From Euryodendron excelsum (Eukaryota > Streptophyta > Magnoliopsida > Ericales > Pentaphylacaceae), in NCBI GenBank assembly GCA_033060915.1, contig CM065378.1, positions 57,234,001-57,298,000 of the forward strand: 64,000 bases of DNA, in the 5' to 3' direction. Position numbers and translations under genes: made by a program. A model generated the notes under the pieces. The model was not told the DNA's origin. It did not search any database and was given only the letters and a program-made list of their open reading frames with translations. The first letter of the stretch is position 1. Every line of letters starts with the position of its first letter. Below, piece by piece: positions 29,479-41,322 of the stretch.

Positions 29479-29658
29479 TGTTATTATCAGTGTGTTATAT
29501 CTTATAAGAGTAGTTTTGTAATCTTGATACATATTTGACTAGTATATATGAATGCTAAGGTGTAGGGATTGCATTACGCAACCCTAAACCTATTTTCTCT
29601 CTTCTAGTTTCTCTCTCTCCTTTCTTCTCTTTCCATCTAACCCTAGTTTTATACTTCA
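29479..29658 (+). repeat. 5' LTR of the intron-3 copia element
   Basis: Begins TGTTATTATC and ends TACTTCA. The part at 29500-29580 is matched by the truncated 3' LTR. Confidence 0.75.
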
Positions 29659-30203
29659 ACTTTGTATCAAAGCCACTTCAATCCTTACCTAGATCGCATC
29701 AGAACCAGTGTACCGTGTTTTGTGGTGATTTCCTTGTGCTGAAGTCATCATTTGTACTATGACATCAGTATGACATCATCGTCCATACAACAGCCAACCT
29801 CTGGCGAACACCATTCTTGAATTGTCGCACCCTCCTGAGATTTATGGTGATTTTTCTGGAATTTTTTGAGCCCATCGAATGTGAGTTTCTTATTTTCATT
29901 TTTTTGGCCCATTTTTTCCTGATCTGCAATTTTGAACATTACCTGATGTGTTTGATGCCTGGAATCCTTCCTATGGGTGCCAAATGAAGTTTCAGTTGCT
30001 GTTTTCCTGGTGAATTGGTGGATTCTTTTGCTGTTTTTGTGATTTTTTTGATGGTCTGCAGCCCTGTTCAGGCCTGGTTGGTGGTCAGTTGGTCTGTTCA
30101 GCCTTGTTCAAGTCTTGTGCAGTCCTTATTCACTCTTCTTCTGCAGCTTTTTTCCATTGTTACTGGTTTTGTGTGTTGATTTGTTGGTCTATGAGTGGTT
30201 AAT

Positions 30204-31359
30204 ATGGCTGCATCAAAAAGTTCTGAGGGGAAACCATCTGAATCAAAACCCCCTTTGGTTAAGAATGATTTGCCTAGATCCATTACCTCCAAGAGATTGG
30301 ATGCCTTGAATTATCTTGACTGGGCTCGTGCGGTCAAGGTTTTTCTTTGTGGCAAACAAAAACTGAAATATATCACCAATTTGCCTCCTTCATTCAAGGA
30401 TCCACTTTTCGATGATTGGCTAGCTGAAGATCCAATTGTTATGGCATAGCTTGGAGCCCCATATTGCTACTAAATTTGAATTTTGAAATTCGTCTAAGAA
30501 GATTTGAGACTCTCTCGTTGAGTCATTTTCACAGCAGAGTAATGTTTTCCGTGTCTTTGAGTTGTATAAGAAGATCTTCAACACTAAACAGAATGGGAAG
30601 CCATTATCTGATTATTACAGTACTCTCAAAAGTTTGTGAAAGCAATTGTTGTAACATCGTTCTTTTACTACTGATTTGGAGCAACAAAAATGACAATGGG
30701 AGGATTTTATAATTGTATTCTTGCTTTCTGGCTTAAATCATAATCATTATGGCTTCAAAGATCAAATTCTTGCTACTGAGACCCTACCTACTGCTAATGC
30801 TTATTCTAGGTTGTTGCATTCATGTCTGGGATAGAATTTTGTTTGTATTGTCTCCATTACTACCTCCTTGGAGTTATGCCTTAAGTCACTTGTAGTGGAG
30901 GCTGTGGTCCGTTTCGTGGTGATCGCGGAGGACGTAATTTTCGAGATGGTTCTCGTGGAGGTGGCCGTCCTCTTGGGTGTGGTGAGAGTAATCTTGGTCC
31001 TGATGATAGGAATTGTGATTATTGTGGTAGTACCAATCATACTACCCTTAACCAAACACCCAGGTGAATCATGCTACCGATGATTCTACTAATAATCTTA
31101 TCACTCAGCTTAATGATATTATCCAAAGCCAGCGTACTGCACTTCCTTCCTCCTCTATTGCTCAGATTAACGAGATTGTTCAAACTTTACGTACTGCTCT
31201 TCTTTCACCTTCCACCGTTACATTAGCTAATTCAGGTAATGTTGCTCGTGTGGCCACTTCATATCCATCTTGGGTCATTGATTCCGGAGCTAGCTCACAT
31301 ATGTCTAGTAATTCTTCCTTGTTTTCTAATTTGCAATCTTTGAAACACCATATTGTCTT
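30204..31359 (+). pseudogene. copia gag and protease, degenerate
   Basis: Starts MAASKSSEGKPSESK at the ATG at 30204. It has the gag signature LDALNYLDWARAVKVFLCGKQ and runs open to 30447, then is broken by several stops. Gly/Arg-rich sequence and a CDYCGSTNHT knuckle remnant follow near 31010-31040. The protease motif WVIDSGASSHM is intact, with D-S-G at 31280-31288. No full-length Gag could be made. Confidence 0.8.
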
Positions 31360-31846
31360 GGCCTATCTTATCTGAAACTCGGATCGTTCTGATACGTGGA
31401 ACGGGAACGGGAACGGGAACGGGAACGTGAACGTGGTACGCCACATGTTCTAAAATATAGTACGCTAGAGGTAGACTTCAACAAAGTATACTATTAGAAT
31501 TAAGGCACTTCTAGAAAAATTTTCTTTATTAATCAAACATTTAATAAAACATAATGTATATTTTTTCAAATTAATCATCTAAAAATACATTCTAGGAGTA
31601 TTATGGCCCCTTTTTTTTTTTTTTTTGCATATTGTTATTGCCAAAATTCTATTCTTCCTATATTTTTGTTCATTATAATTGATTTTTTTTCCTTCGCTAG
31701 GTGACCTTTAAAGACATAAATAGGAAAAAAATTTGGAATCGTTTTGGATTGTTAAATTCACCGTTTTGGAATGCTAGAGTACCAAATTTCGGAACGCTGT
31801 TCCAAAAACGTAATTCACTAGGGTATTAAAGTATTATGGTAACACA
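31360..31846. mobile_element. ~0.5-kb insert with GGGAAC repeats in the copia protease region
   Basis: The protease-region reading breaks at about 31357 and resumes with MANGSSQLVV at about 31850. The insert opens with several tandem GGGAAC units (31398-31428) and closes with GGAACGCTGTTCC near 31790-31803. It is otherwise AT-rich and noncoding. No clear target duplication is seen. It is probably a MITE of unknown family. Confidence 0.55.
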
Positions 31847-32551
31847 GGTCATGGCTAATGGATCCTCTCAGCTTGTTGTTAGTAAGGGAGTTTTGCATCC
31901 TAATAAATCCCTCTCTTTATCCTCAAGTCTTTATGTTCCTCAATTTCCTTCAACTTGCCCTTAGTTAGTCAATTGACTAAAGTTTTACAATGTTCTATAA
32001 CCTTTATTCCAACTTCGTGTGTCTTTCAAGACCTCAAGATCAAGAAAAATATTGGTTCAGGACATAAAAAGGACGGCCTATATTTTCTGGATCCAAATTG
32101 TTCTCCTCCTATCACTTCATCTGCATTGAGTGTTACCGTCTCTCCTCTTCAGTTGCATTTTTGATTAGGCCATCCCTTCTTGGCCAAACTTAATTTAGCT
32201 ATGCCTGATTTGAGTCACATGTCTTTTTCAGAGGGTGAAGCTTGTCAATTTGAAAAGCATCACTGTAGTTCATTTCCTAGTCATGGTCTTTGTTTAAGCT
32301 GATATTTTGTGATAATTAAGCTACCATCTTCATAGCTAATAATCATGTTTTTCATTAGCGCACTAAATATATTGAGGTCAATTGTCACTTTATTCGGAAT
32401 ATGTTGCAGCGCAAACAGATTGATACTCCTTATGTCCATTCCAAATCTCAATTGGGCGGTGTTCTCACGAAGCCGTTAGCTTGTTCTCCATTTCAGTCTT
32501 TGTGCTCCAAGTTGGGCATGTTTGATTTGTATGCTCTAGCTTTAGGGGGGG
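31847..32551 (+). pseudogene. copia GAG-pre-integrase fused by deletion to RNase H tail
   Basis: Reads SLYVPQFP, GSGHKKDGLYFLDPNCSPP and a HPSLAKLNLAMPDLSHM-like block with shifts. At about 32290-32345 it jumps to the RNase H C-terminus (MLQRKQIDTPYVHSKSQLGG, LTKPLACSPFQSL). Integrase core and reverse transcriptase are absent. Confidence 0.78.
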
Positions 32552-32650
32552 TGTTAGAGAGTGTTATTTCTCATAAGGGTAATTTTGTAATCTTGATTCA
32601 TATTTGACTAGTATATCTAAATGCTAAAGTGTAGGAATTACATTACCTAA
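32552..32650 (+). repeat. Truncated 3' LTR
   Basis: Starts TGTTAGAGAG right after TTTAGGGGGGG and matches the 5' LTR for about 98 bp, ending near CATTACCTAA. Confidence 0.7.
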
Positions 32651-33977
32651 AGTTCTATTATGTTTTAAGCTCCTAGTTGGATAATGCCATGTGATATTAT
32701 AAATATGGCACAAATTGTGTAAGCATATTTAGTTTTGAATATTACTTAAATGAATATTGGATGTTGATTTCTTTCCATCTCTCTCTAGGTATCTCTTCCC
32801 CTTCTAAGGGCGTATTTGACACTTGAGGAGAGAAGAAAAAAGGAAAGGATTATTCCCTTCCCTTGTTTGGTTTGTAGTGTGGAAAGTTTTTTTTTTTTTC
32901 ACTTTTCTTTCTATCTTTTTTTTCAAATCAAACAAGAAAAGGCATCCATTTTCCCTCCCATTTCTCTCACTTCCTTTCCATTTTCCTTCCATGATAGTAA
33001 TCTCTTCTCTATATCCCCCATCTCCCTCTTTCTCCTCGTCTTCCTCTCTTCTTTTGAATCAATTCTTCTCCCCCTTTCTCTCTCTCTTCCTCCGATCTTC
33101 TTCTTCTCTCTGATTCTATTCTCTCTCTTCTCCTATCTTTATTTTCTCTCTTCTTTTCCACTATTTCTCCTTCTGGTTTTTAGTCATATATCATCCCCTC
33201 TACACCTAACAAATACATGCACCTTTCCCCATCCATCAAAGGATATACTCAAACTCCCCCCTAAGGCCCTTCAAATAGAGTACCTTAATCAAATAATGTT
33301 TACTATGTTGGAAAAATAAAAGGAAGTTATGATGGAATTTAATATTAAGTATAACATAATGTGAAGTATTAGATACTTGATGACAATTCTGAGGCACTTA
33401 AGCACTACTAGAAATAGAATGAACACAAGCCCAAAGTGCTCAACTTTTGGTGCACTCGCAAGGGCGCCCCAAACAAGTGGTTTCAACTTTCAAAACATAA
33501 TCCTAGAACCCAATTTTCTGGCAATTATTCCATGTTGACTGATTGAGTCCTAGAATTTTACTCCTATTTGCACCTAAAGGATGCTAAGAACTTTATCCTA
33601 GGACCAGACTCTGAAGCAATTATTATGTGTTAATTTATTGGTTTGTTTATTATGAGTTAATTGATTGGTTTATTTATTTTGTGTTAGTCTGGACTTAATG
33701 TAACTTACTGAAATATCCCATCTCAAAATTCATCACAAGAAACATAAACCTTCTTCTCGGATTTCAATATAGATGGATTGCCGAATATAGTCATCCTCAG
33801 ACACGAGATAGGCATATGTAAGTAACCAACTCGCTGTAAAGATGACATTCTACAAATCAAAGTTACAAGGCCAGGAAACAAAAAACAAAAAAGAAGAGAC
33901 CAAAAGCAAAACTAGCTTGCAAGTTGGAATATTTTAAATGGATCAACCAGTGAAAAATAATGACACCAATCATGTAC
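32651..33977. other. Intron-3 remainder of the RPS3 pseudogene, CT-rich tract, possible CACTA end
   Basis: A strongly CT-rich tract fills about 32860-33200 on the plus strand. At 33403 the sequence CACTACTAGAAAT matches the usual terminus of CACTA (En/Spm) transposons, but no partner end was found. The long plus-strand open frame through the CT tract (32816-33319) is Ser/Leu/Phe-biased and not a gene. Confidence 0.45.
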
Positions 33978-34739
33978 CTTTAAACAGCAAGGCCTCCAAG
34001 AAGCGTGTAAAGCAGTGACTCTGCCTGAGCTATGGCACAGAGACTCCTATTATTTACTTTCTCTACATAGAGCTCCACATTGCCCTCTGAAACCTTAAAC
34101 CGCTTTTGAACAACTGAAGTCAACTCTCTAATCCTTCTACCTTTCTCACCTGGCAAAAAAAAAAAAAAAAAAGAGAGAGAGAGAGCACATCCACATACAA
34201 GGATAAGAAACCCGACTACTCTGCTAAGTTCTCAAAAAACTACACAAGTAAAGTAAATGACGAAAGAAACTTTCTAAGAACATTTAGTATAGACTTCAGT
34301 AACACATTTTTGGAAAGTTGGTCATTTTCAAAAACCTGTAGCACAAATCATCAAAAATATGTTGGTTTTACTATAGTCTTATCTTTAACAAACATAGATG
34401 AGAAGAAAATATGGAATACAACTTTTTGCCAATATCAAAAAATGAGCCATATTGGACAAAAAATTTGCAGCTACCGCGAAGGTGCTCGAAATCAGGTCCA
34501 TTAAACCATGACTGTGTTACTTTCTTTTCGAAACTAAAAACACTTGCCAAATAAAGCAGCTACTGCAGGCATATTCTACATTTTACTGATTCTTGGAAAG
34601 CTAATATAATTAATTACAATCCAATACAACTATTTTGTAAAATCAGATCAATTCCATTTTTGCTAATTATGAGTGCTTTTTTGGATCATTAACGATATAG
34701 AGGAATAAAAGGAACACAAGGTTTTCAAATCCGAACTAA

Positions 34740-36310
34740 ACATTGAACCTTGTTGAAGGTTATGGTAGTGGCCACTATCATAGTAAACGGTGGCAGTGGC
34801 ATAGTTTCCGAGTGTAACGGACATAACGTAAGATAACAGAAACTGGAGACGTGAATTTGTTTTGTCATTCGCACTACTAGGGCTACAGAATGAAGCAAAC
34901 TACTCAAACTTGAGTTGTGTTGAGCTAGTTAAAAGTACCTTCGAGATCGACTCGTTATTTAAACATATAAGCCAAGCTTGTTACATATTTTAAAGCTCGT
35001 TAATTTTCAAAGTTCGGCTCATTAATTATTTCATGCTTTATAACTAATAAGGCATTAAAGACATAAAAATAATTGAACACACTCAATATAATCTACCAAG
35101 TGTGGTTAGGATATTAGTCATCCCATTAGCTAGGGCATACATAGGTGAAACCCAGATTCTGGTGCCAATTTTTAGATAATTTCTCTATTCCATTTAATCA
35201 AAAGAAGAAAAAAAAAAGTCACTTCTTATAAATACATTAATTCCAAAAAAGCTAAACTAAATCCCACATTCAAGCTGACTACATAATACAATTACACATT
35301 TGCTAGAACCCAGAAAAAATACTAGCTCCTTCAAGACCAAGTCAACCAGCTAGAGAGAGAAAGAGATAGTGACAAAGTGAGAGAGAGAAGTGATGGACTG
35401 AGATTGTGGACCCCCAAGAAAAGAACATATCAAGACCCAACAAGCAAGAGAGAGAGATCAGGGAACCCCCAAGAGAAAATGTTTAGGTTTAACTCCAAGA
35501 GTCAAAGACTCTAGACCCAACGAGAGAGAGAACATAAGAGATATTTATAACTTAGGTATATATACATGTGTGTTGCATGTATATTCAAAGAAAAAAATAT
35601 CGAAATCTTTACAAATAGAGGAGATTTTGGAGCTTGGATGTGGTAGATCAAGGGACCCAAGCTTTGAAATTAATATATCGGAGCTTGAAAAAGTTGGTTC
35701 ACCAAAAAAAGTGGAAAGAAAAGGTAAAGCAACTTCTCTAAAATGTTCTGCAAAACCTTACTTAAAGTAGGTATATATTCCATTTTGTATAAAAACAAGA
35801 AAAGGGAACTTCTTTGATGCAGTCTGTAAAATCCACATGCCAACAGCAACCATAACTAAGGAACAAAATTTTCATTTGTTTTCCTCAAAATGGCCTAAAC
35901 GTTTTTCGTTTCCTACGAGACCGAAACAAAACTGAATAACGAAATTCCAGTGTTTCCATTGGAATATACTCAAATATAATGAAAAGCACCAAAAGACATT
36001 GCATTGTACATAAACAATAAGGTGTGTCAACAAAAATTTAGAATCTTTCATAAATGTTGAATATTTTTTTATTGAGAAAATTTTTTTAAAAAAAGGTTAA
36101 ATTTTACTATGTTAATATTTTTCGTTTGAAATATTTCTGAAAAATCTCTGAAACGTTTCCATTTCCAAGCTAGTCCAAACAACATACCAAAACGACATTT
36201 TGATCCTCGACCATAACGGCCATTACATATATGAAATTCATCAGACCCACTAAAGAGGGCCATAACAAGTTCGGTGTTGGCCGAAACCATTACATAACAT
36301 TTGCGGCTGA
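34740..36310. mobile_element. Possible transposon in RPS3 intron 2 with inverted terminal similarity
   Basis: GGTTATGGTAGTGGCCACTA near 34756 is partly matched in inverted orientation by CCATAACGGCCATTACAT near 36212. The interior is noncoding and includes GAAACGTTTCC-type words. The arms are short and imperfect and no target duplication was found, so this is tentative. Confidence 0.3.
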
Positions 36311-37464
36311 CTGTTAAACCTTTGATCTAACCATTGCTGCTGTTTTGGTTTTCAAACAATGAAAAATATCATATTATTCATATTTGATAATCATTTTTCA
36401 CAAATAAAACCTGTTTCAAACCTTTAAAAAGAAAAGATTTAGAACATCTAGGGTTAACGTCCCCTTTGGAGCACTGCACAAAAATTCATTTTAGTTATAT
36501 GATCCCCAAGAATGGGCAGTTTTTCATGCAAAAAATGTCTACAAAAGTCAACATTTTTGTTTTTAAAGAAAGTAGAAATTCTACTTTTGTTTCTTAAATA
36601 AATTAAAATACAAAGGCGACCCAAATGCATTTTCCGTCTCTCTAGAAAAGCAATTTTTTTCTATTTCCATAACTAGGAAAACAACTTTTTCTTTCTGTAT
36701 GTACACAGACTGCAGAACAGTACAACAATAAGGGCCCCTTTGGTTGGGCAAATTAAATTATTTCATTTAGAATTAACTAATCCAATACTTGTGAATTTAT
36801 AACTAAACTAATTCAAAATCTTGCAAAGGCATTGAAGACGACAGATTAAAATCCTCCCAGCCTTGGATTAGGTGATTCTCTCTTTCAAAAGAACGACCAA
36901 TTCTCCCAGTCTTAAATTCTGAAATGGCCCAATTGAAGTTCTAGGGAGACAAACTTGCACCACTGCTATTTTTGCTTTTATTTTTATAATTCACGAAAAC
37001 TAAGCAAGGATAAAACGAAAACCTCAACAGAAAACACTTCATACCAAGAACGTTCTGAGTACGAGTAGTTGTGATAATGATCTCGGTGCGCATCGAAGTA
37101 GCCCTAACCTTGACGCCCGAGTAGCCATCCTCAGTAAGCTCTCTGGTCAGAACTTCGTTGAGCTCAGCGTAGAAAACTCCATCAGCAACAAACTGTTAAG
37201 CAACGGAAAACAATAACAACTCGTTTGGATGTCCAGAAATTTCAGAAAATGAAAAGAAAGTAGATCCAATAGAACAAGACTGAACGAGCGACAGAACGAG
37301 AATTGATAATGCCACTTTCTTTTTTCTTTTTCCTACGTTTCCTCAGTATCCGAATGTGAGAATTGATGGGGGGGACAGACCTTTCGCTTTTTGCTCATCT
37401 GGGTCGCCATGGTCGATCGTGAGTCGATCACCGAAAGCTTCGGCGTTTGTGAGTGTCGTCCCTG

Positions 37465-37472
37465 AAACCCTA
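37465..37472. promoter_or_regulatory. Telo-box upstream of the RPS3 pseudogene start
   Basis: AAACCCTA lies 55 bp upstream of the start codon on the promoter side. Telo-boxes of this sequence are typical of promoters and leaders of plant ribosomal protein genes, which supports duplication of the gene together with its promoter. Confidence 0.6.
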
Positions 37473-37570
37473 GTGTTCGCGAGGGACTGCAGTGATGATC
37501 GGACGATCATAGAGATAATCTTGGTTTCGGACGGACACGATAAGATCTTGCATTTTGACACCGCGCGACG

Positions 37571-37578
37571 TATATATA
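37571..37578 (-). promoter_or_regulatory. TATA-like element of the RPS3 pseudogene
   Basis: TATATATA lies about 160 bp upstream of the pseudogene ATG and is flanked by GC-rich sequence. The spacing is plausible for a relic promoter. Confidence 0.4.
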
Positions 37579-37599
37579 CGCATGCTTGGTGAATGATGA

Positions 37600-39030
37600 A
37601 CCTTTTACTCCATTAGACCGCAAAATGAAAGAAACAAAAACTTTTTTTTGTTTGCTACAAGAAACGGATATAAAATTAGGCTACTTCACTTATTTCTCAT
37701 GGCGCATTGCCCCTCTAGGTGGCAAAATGAAGAAAATAATATATACACAAATATACACATTTATATAGAAACAAATTTAAGTGTTCCATGAAGAGGAATT
37801 ATGAAATGTAGATAAATAAATGAGATAAATATACTCTATCTCCCTGGAGTATAACCCAAAAACACATAAGCATCTTGACTTTTAAAAATGAATCCATAAC
37901 TACCTTAGTGAGGTGTAAATTATTACAATGTTAACAGATTAGTTAAAATGATCAAAAAGCCCTTTAATTCATTTATCTTTTTTGCTCAACTTTTTATTTT
38001 TGGCTAAGTAAAAAAGTGAGAGGAGCAACCAGCGTAGTAACTCTTCTTAGGCGTGACCATTGGGTTTCCACCCGTTACAAAATGTTCGGTTTGAGACTTT
38101 GAGTCATAGCTACTGATTCAGAAAGGACGAGCCCGTCACTACATCTCTATTAAAGTGTAAGCGACATTCAAACCCTATTCAATACTATCAGATTCACGCA
38201 ACTACTACATCAAGTGGATTCAAATAAAAGACTATTGAAAAAAGAGCGTGATTAATATCTGTTAAAATCAACTCAACTACCACCTTAATAATTGCTCAAC
38301 TTTTTCTTCTATTAAATGAGTTTATCTCTCTCAACCCCACTACAAAACTACAATCACAGCACCATCACTATTGAATGCTAAAATCAAAGCCAAAATTAAT
38401 AAAGAACTCAAAACCAAACTCAAAAACATCATATCCAAATTAATCAATTAAATTTTATTAAGTTTTTGACCTTTGCAATCCAAATTATATACATATATAT
38501 AGCCATAGCAAAAACCAGAACCTGTGCATGTATTTGTGGCCATAGCAAAAACCAAAACCTGCGTAGTGCGTATACATTTGTATATATTAATATACATATA
38601 TACACACAAATATCTATCTTACATTTTAGCTTGGTTTTGAAAAATATCAGTCAAACACATTTGCATTCAATGGGCAGGAACATATGTTTTCCTTCAAGGA
38701 CGATTGAGATCAGTTTTTAGCTTCTATCTTTACATGTGAGTTTTTGAAAATGTGTCGGAGACAATTGCATCCAACAGTTAAAAATTTATTTCTTTGAACC
38801 CAGGGTTGAGATAACTTTTTCAACCCATTTTCCAGTGTCAGAGTTGACAAATGAGAATGTATCTAATGGCCAAAGCATACTTTTTCCTTCAACGGACGGC
38901 TAAGATTATTTTTTAGCTCAACTCTCCGCCACCAATTCCCACCAATTCAGCCTTGCCTAGGAGTTTAGCTCCGCTTGTTGAGCTTGATGCCTCCTAGTCT
39001 CTTTTGGCTGTTTTTTTTTTTTTTTTTTTT
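37600..39030. other. Gene-free intergenic DNA
   Basis: AT-rich; no gene or transposon ends recognised. A T run of about 20 lies at 39011-39030. Confidence 0.5.
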
Positions 39031-39039
39031 TATTTTTGG

Positions 39040-39540
39040 TTCAAGATAAAGACACACACCAAGCAAGTAACTCATAATCAATCAGGTATAGAGTCTATAG
39101 TCCCAAACAATTCGTAAAAAACAAGTTGATTAGAAAGAGACTATAAGTACCACAACCTACTTAGAGATTATCAGTCGATGTGGGACAAACCAAGCACACA
39201 TATAGGCTTTTTTTTTTGTTCAAGGCAAAGACACACACACACACCAAGCAAACAACCCACAATCGACCAGATATAGAGTACACAGTCCCAAGCAACTAGT
39301 CAAAAACGAGTTGATTGGGAAGAGACTAAGTACCACAACCTACTAGAGGTTATCAGTCAATGTGGGACAAACCAAGCACACGCAAGGACCTTTTCTTTTG
39401 TTCAAGGCAAAGACACACACACACACCAAGCAAGTAACTCACAATTGACCAGGTACAGAGTCCACAATCTCAAACAACCCGTAAAAAATGAGTTGAATGG
39501 GAAGAGATTAAGTACCACAAAAAAGAAAAAAAACAAAGAC
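39040..39540. repeat. ~180-bp tandem repeat, about 2.7 copies
   Basis: Units start with TTCAAG(AT/GC)AAAGACACAC at 39040, 39219 and 39401 (spacing 179 and 182). Each contains GGTA/GATATAGAGT, GAGTTGA.. and GTACCACAACCTA, and the first two end with a full TGTGGGACAAACCAAGCAC. The third copy stops after GTACCACAA. Confidence 0.88.
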
Positions 39541-39843
39541 TTAAATTCATAACCTTACAGGTTGTATTCATTGCTATTAATGAGTATTCATTGAACTCCC
39601 TTAAGAGCCTGTGAGGCAAAGAGTTAGTAAAAAAATCTAATAGTTACGTAGTATTGAGTGCTCGATAATAATTCTAAATAGTGATACGTAGTAATTTGAT
39701 AGAATACTTTTCTTAAAAATCTTTTTACTACACCACAAATTCAGGTTACTGATGTATTCACATATCACGTCTCATTATTTGATAATTGATAGAAATTACT
39801 ACCAAGCACTCATTATAAGCTAACCACGTGTTATCATTTCATG

Positions 39844-40423
39844 TAGGGGTGTGCATGGGTCGGATCCGTGATACACTCAAAATCAACCTAATTTTGATCG
39901 GTTTTTAAAATTTTAGACTCAAAACTGAACCGATCCTTTCATGAAATCGAACTGAACCAACCGAGTCAGTTCGAGTTAGTTCGGTTTGGTTCGGGTCAAG
40001 ATCGAGTTGAGTCGGTGGTCCCTTTTTTTGTACTAAACATAGTTTGTTTATTTCAAAATTAAAAACAATGGTATTAATATTGTATCCTTAATTTTTTTTA
40101 AAATTAATAAAACAAACAAACATAAATTAATAACAATTAAGTTCAAATAATCATGATTTAAAGATAAATATACAATTTATATAAACTTTTTATGCATACA
40201 TAAGATCCCGCTCAATTCGGTTCTCAGGTTGAGTTGCATTAGGTTGACTCTTAGTTCGGTTCAGGTCCAAAGAATGCTAATCCCATAACCGGACCGAAAT
40301 AATCGGGTTAGTTTTCTTTAGACTCGTAATTGAATTGAACTTTTAACAGACCCAAGCCAAACTGACCTAGAGAATTCAGGTTAGTTTAGTTCTCAAGTTT
40401 TCTAGTTCTTTTGTGCACTCCTA
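39844..40423. mobile_element. Non-autonomous hAT element (MITE)
   Basis: The ends TAGGGGTGTGCA and TGTGCACTCCTA are inverted repeats with two mismatches. They are flanked by ATTTCATG (39836-39843) and GTTTCATG (40424-40431), an 8-bp target duplication with one mismatch, diagnostic for hAT. The 580-bp interior is noncoding with GGTTCGG/CCGAAC-type subterminal words. Confidence 0.85.
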
Positions 40424-40568
40424 GTTTCATGGTTCTAGTCCACATCATTCCTTTATGGTCATGACTCATGAGCAAATCATGTCTCAGAACCTGCTGATGG
40501 TTATGAGTCTATCCCCCACCCAAATCATGATCCTGGGTCTGTCTCAATTCCAGAGTCATTGTTCTGGC

Positions 40569-41317
40569 TGTTAAAAAAGATAAGACTTATGTGTAATCAT
40601 AATACATTATTATAAAGTAAAAAAGAATTACAAAGAGAGATAAAGAAATAGATAATAAGTGCAGTAGTGAGTAAAATAGTGAGTTTAGTTACATAGGTTA
40701 AGCCTCCATGTAAAGAAGGCTAGTTCTCTATCCCAATTGATGTGGAATAGAGTACCTCCTGACTTTAACATTCCTTTTCAAACTCAAGTAGGAAAAACAA
40801 AAAGTTACTTGAGTTTGGAGAGAAAATAGAGCAGAACCAACAAAAACAAAAGCAAGAATCAAACACAGCAGGAGGAGCGAGATTAGCAGAAATAGAGCAG
40901 AATCAGTGCAAATAAAGGCCCGAATTAAACTTAGCAGGAGGAGCAGGATTAGCAGATGGGGACTCCTTAGAATAGACTAAGCAGAACGACGAACAATAGG
41001 CACATCAGAAGAAGAGGGCTAAAAAAGATCAGACAAGGAAGAGCCTGTAGGAAAAGCAGGCTCAACAAATAGAGACTCCTCAAGATAGACGGAAACAGAG
41101 GCCAGAGAACGCTCGAAAAAATGCCGGAGGTTGGCTGCAAGATAAAGTACAATACATTATAAAGCAAAAAAATATTACAATAGAGATAAAGAGATAGATT
41201 GTAAGTGAAGTAATGAGTTTAATTGCATAAAGTTAAACCTCTATTTATAAAAGAGGAGATGAATCTAGTTCTCTATCCCAACTAATATGGAATAAGTATA
41301 CCTCTTAACTTTTAACA
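40569..41317 (-). mobile_element. 749-bp deletion derivative of a copia element
   Basis: Terminal direct repeats at 40569-40770 and 41136-41317 share most of their length, including CTAGTTCTCTATCCCAA. The element starts TGTTAAAA, ends TTTTAACA, and has the perfect 5-bp duplication CTGGC at 40564-40568 and 41318-41322. Minus orientation is shown by the purine tract GAAAAGGAA abutting the repeat at 40771 and by a TTATAAATAGAGG box in the right-hand LTR. No primer site follows that LTR and its inner end is shortened. The ~365-bp interior reads SDVPIVRRSA on the minus strand, like the copia integrase-RT linker, and holds two copies of a CAGGAGGAGC-containing unit. Confidence 0.82.
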
Positions 41318-41322
41318 CTGGC

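Larger units (their letters stand above)
29479..32650 (+). mobile_element. Internally deleted copia element in RPS3 intron 3
   Basis: A 5' LTR (29479-29658) and a shortened 3' LTR (32552 to ~32650) share TAATCTTGATNCATATTTGA and neighbouring sequence. A degraded primer site follows the 5' LTR at 29662-29673 (TGTATCAAAGCC). Between the LTRs lie gag, protease, the GAG-pre-integrase region up to about 32290, and then directly the RNase H tail (YIEVNCHF-like, SQLGGVLTKPL). The integrase core and the whole reverse transcriptase are therefore deleted. A G run precedes the 3' LTR. A further ~0.5-kb insert lies at 31360-31846. The 3' LTR is cut short, so no target duplication can be checked. Confidence 0.85.

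Noticed and set aside
32816..33319. 167-codon plus-strand open frame
   Set aside because: It runs through a CT-rich tract, so its Ser/Phe/Leu content comes from base composition; it lies within a pseudogene intron.
37356..37592. Plus-strand open frame over RPS3 exon 1
   Set aside because: It is antisense to the recognisable MATQMSKKRK exon and promoter region and has no protein-like features of its own.
40569..41317. Plus-strand orientation for the short LTR derivative
   Set aside because: A purine tract abuts the left repeat and the TATA-like box and linker reading are on the minus strand, which together fix minus orientation.
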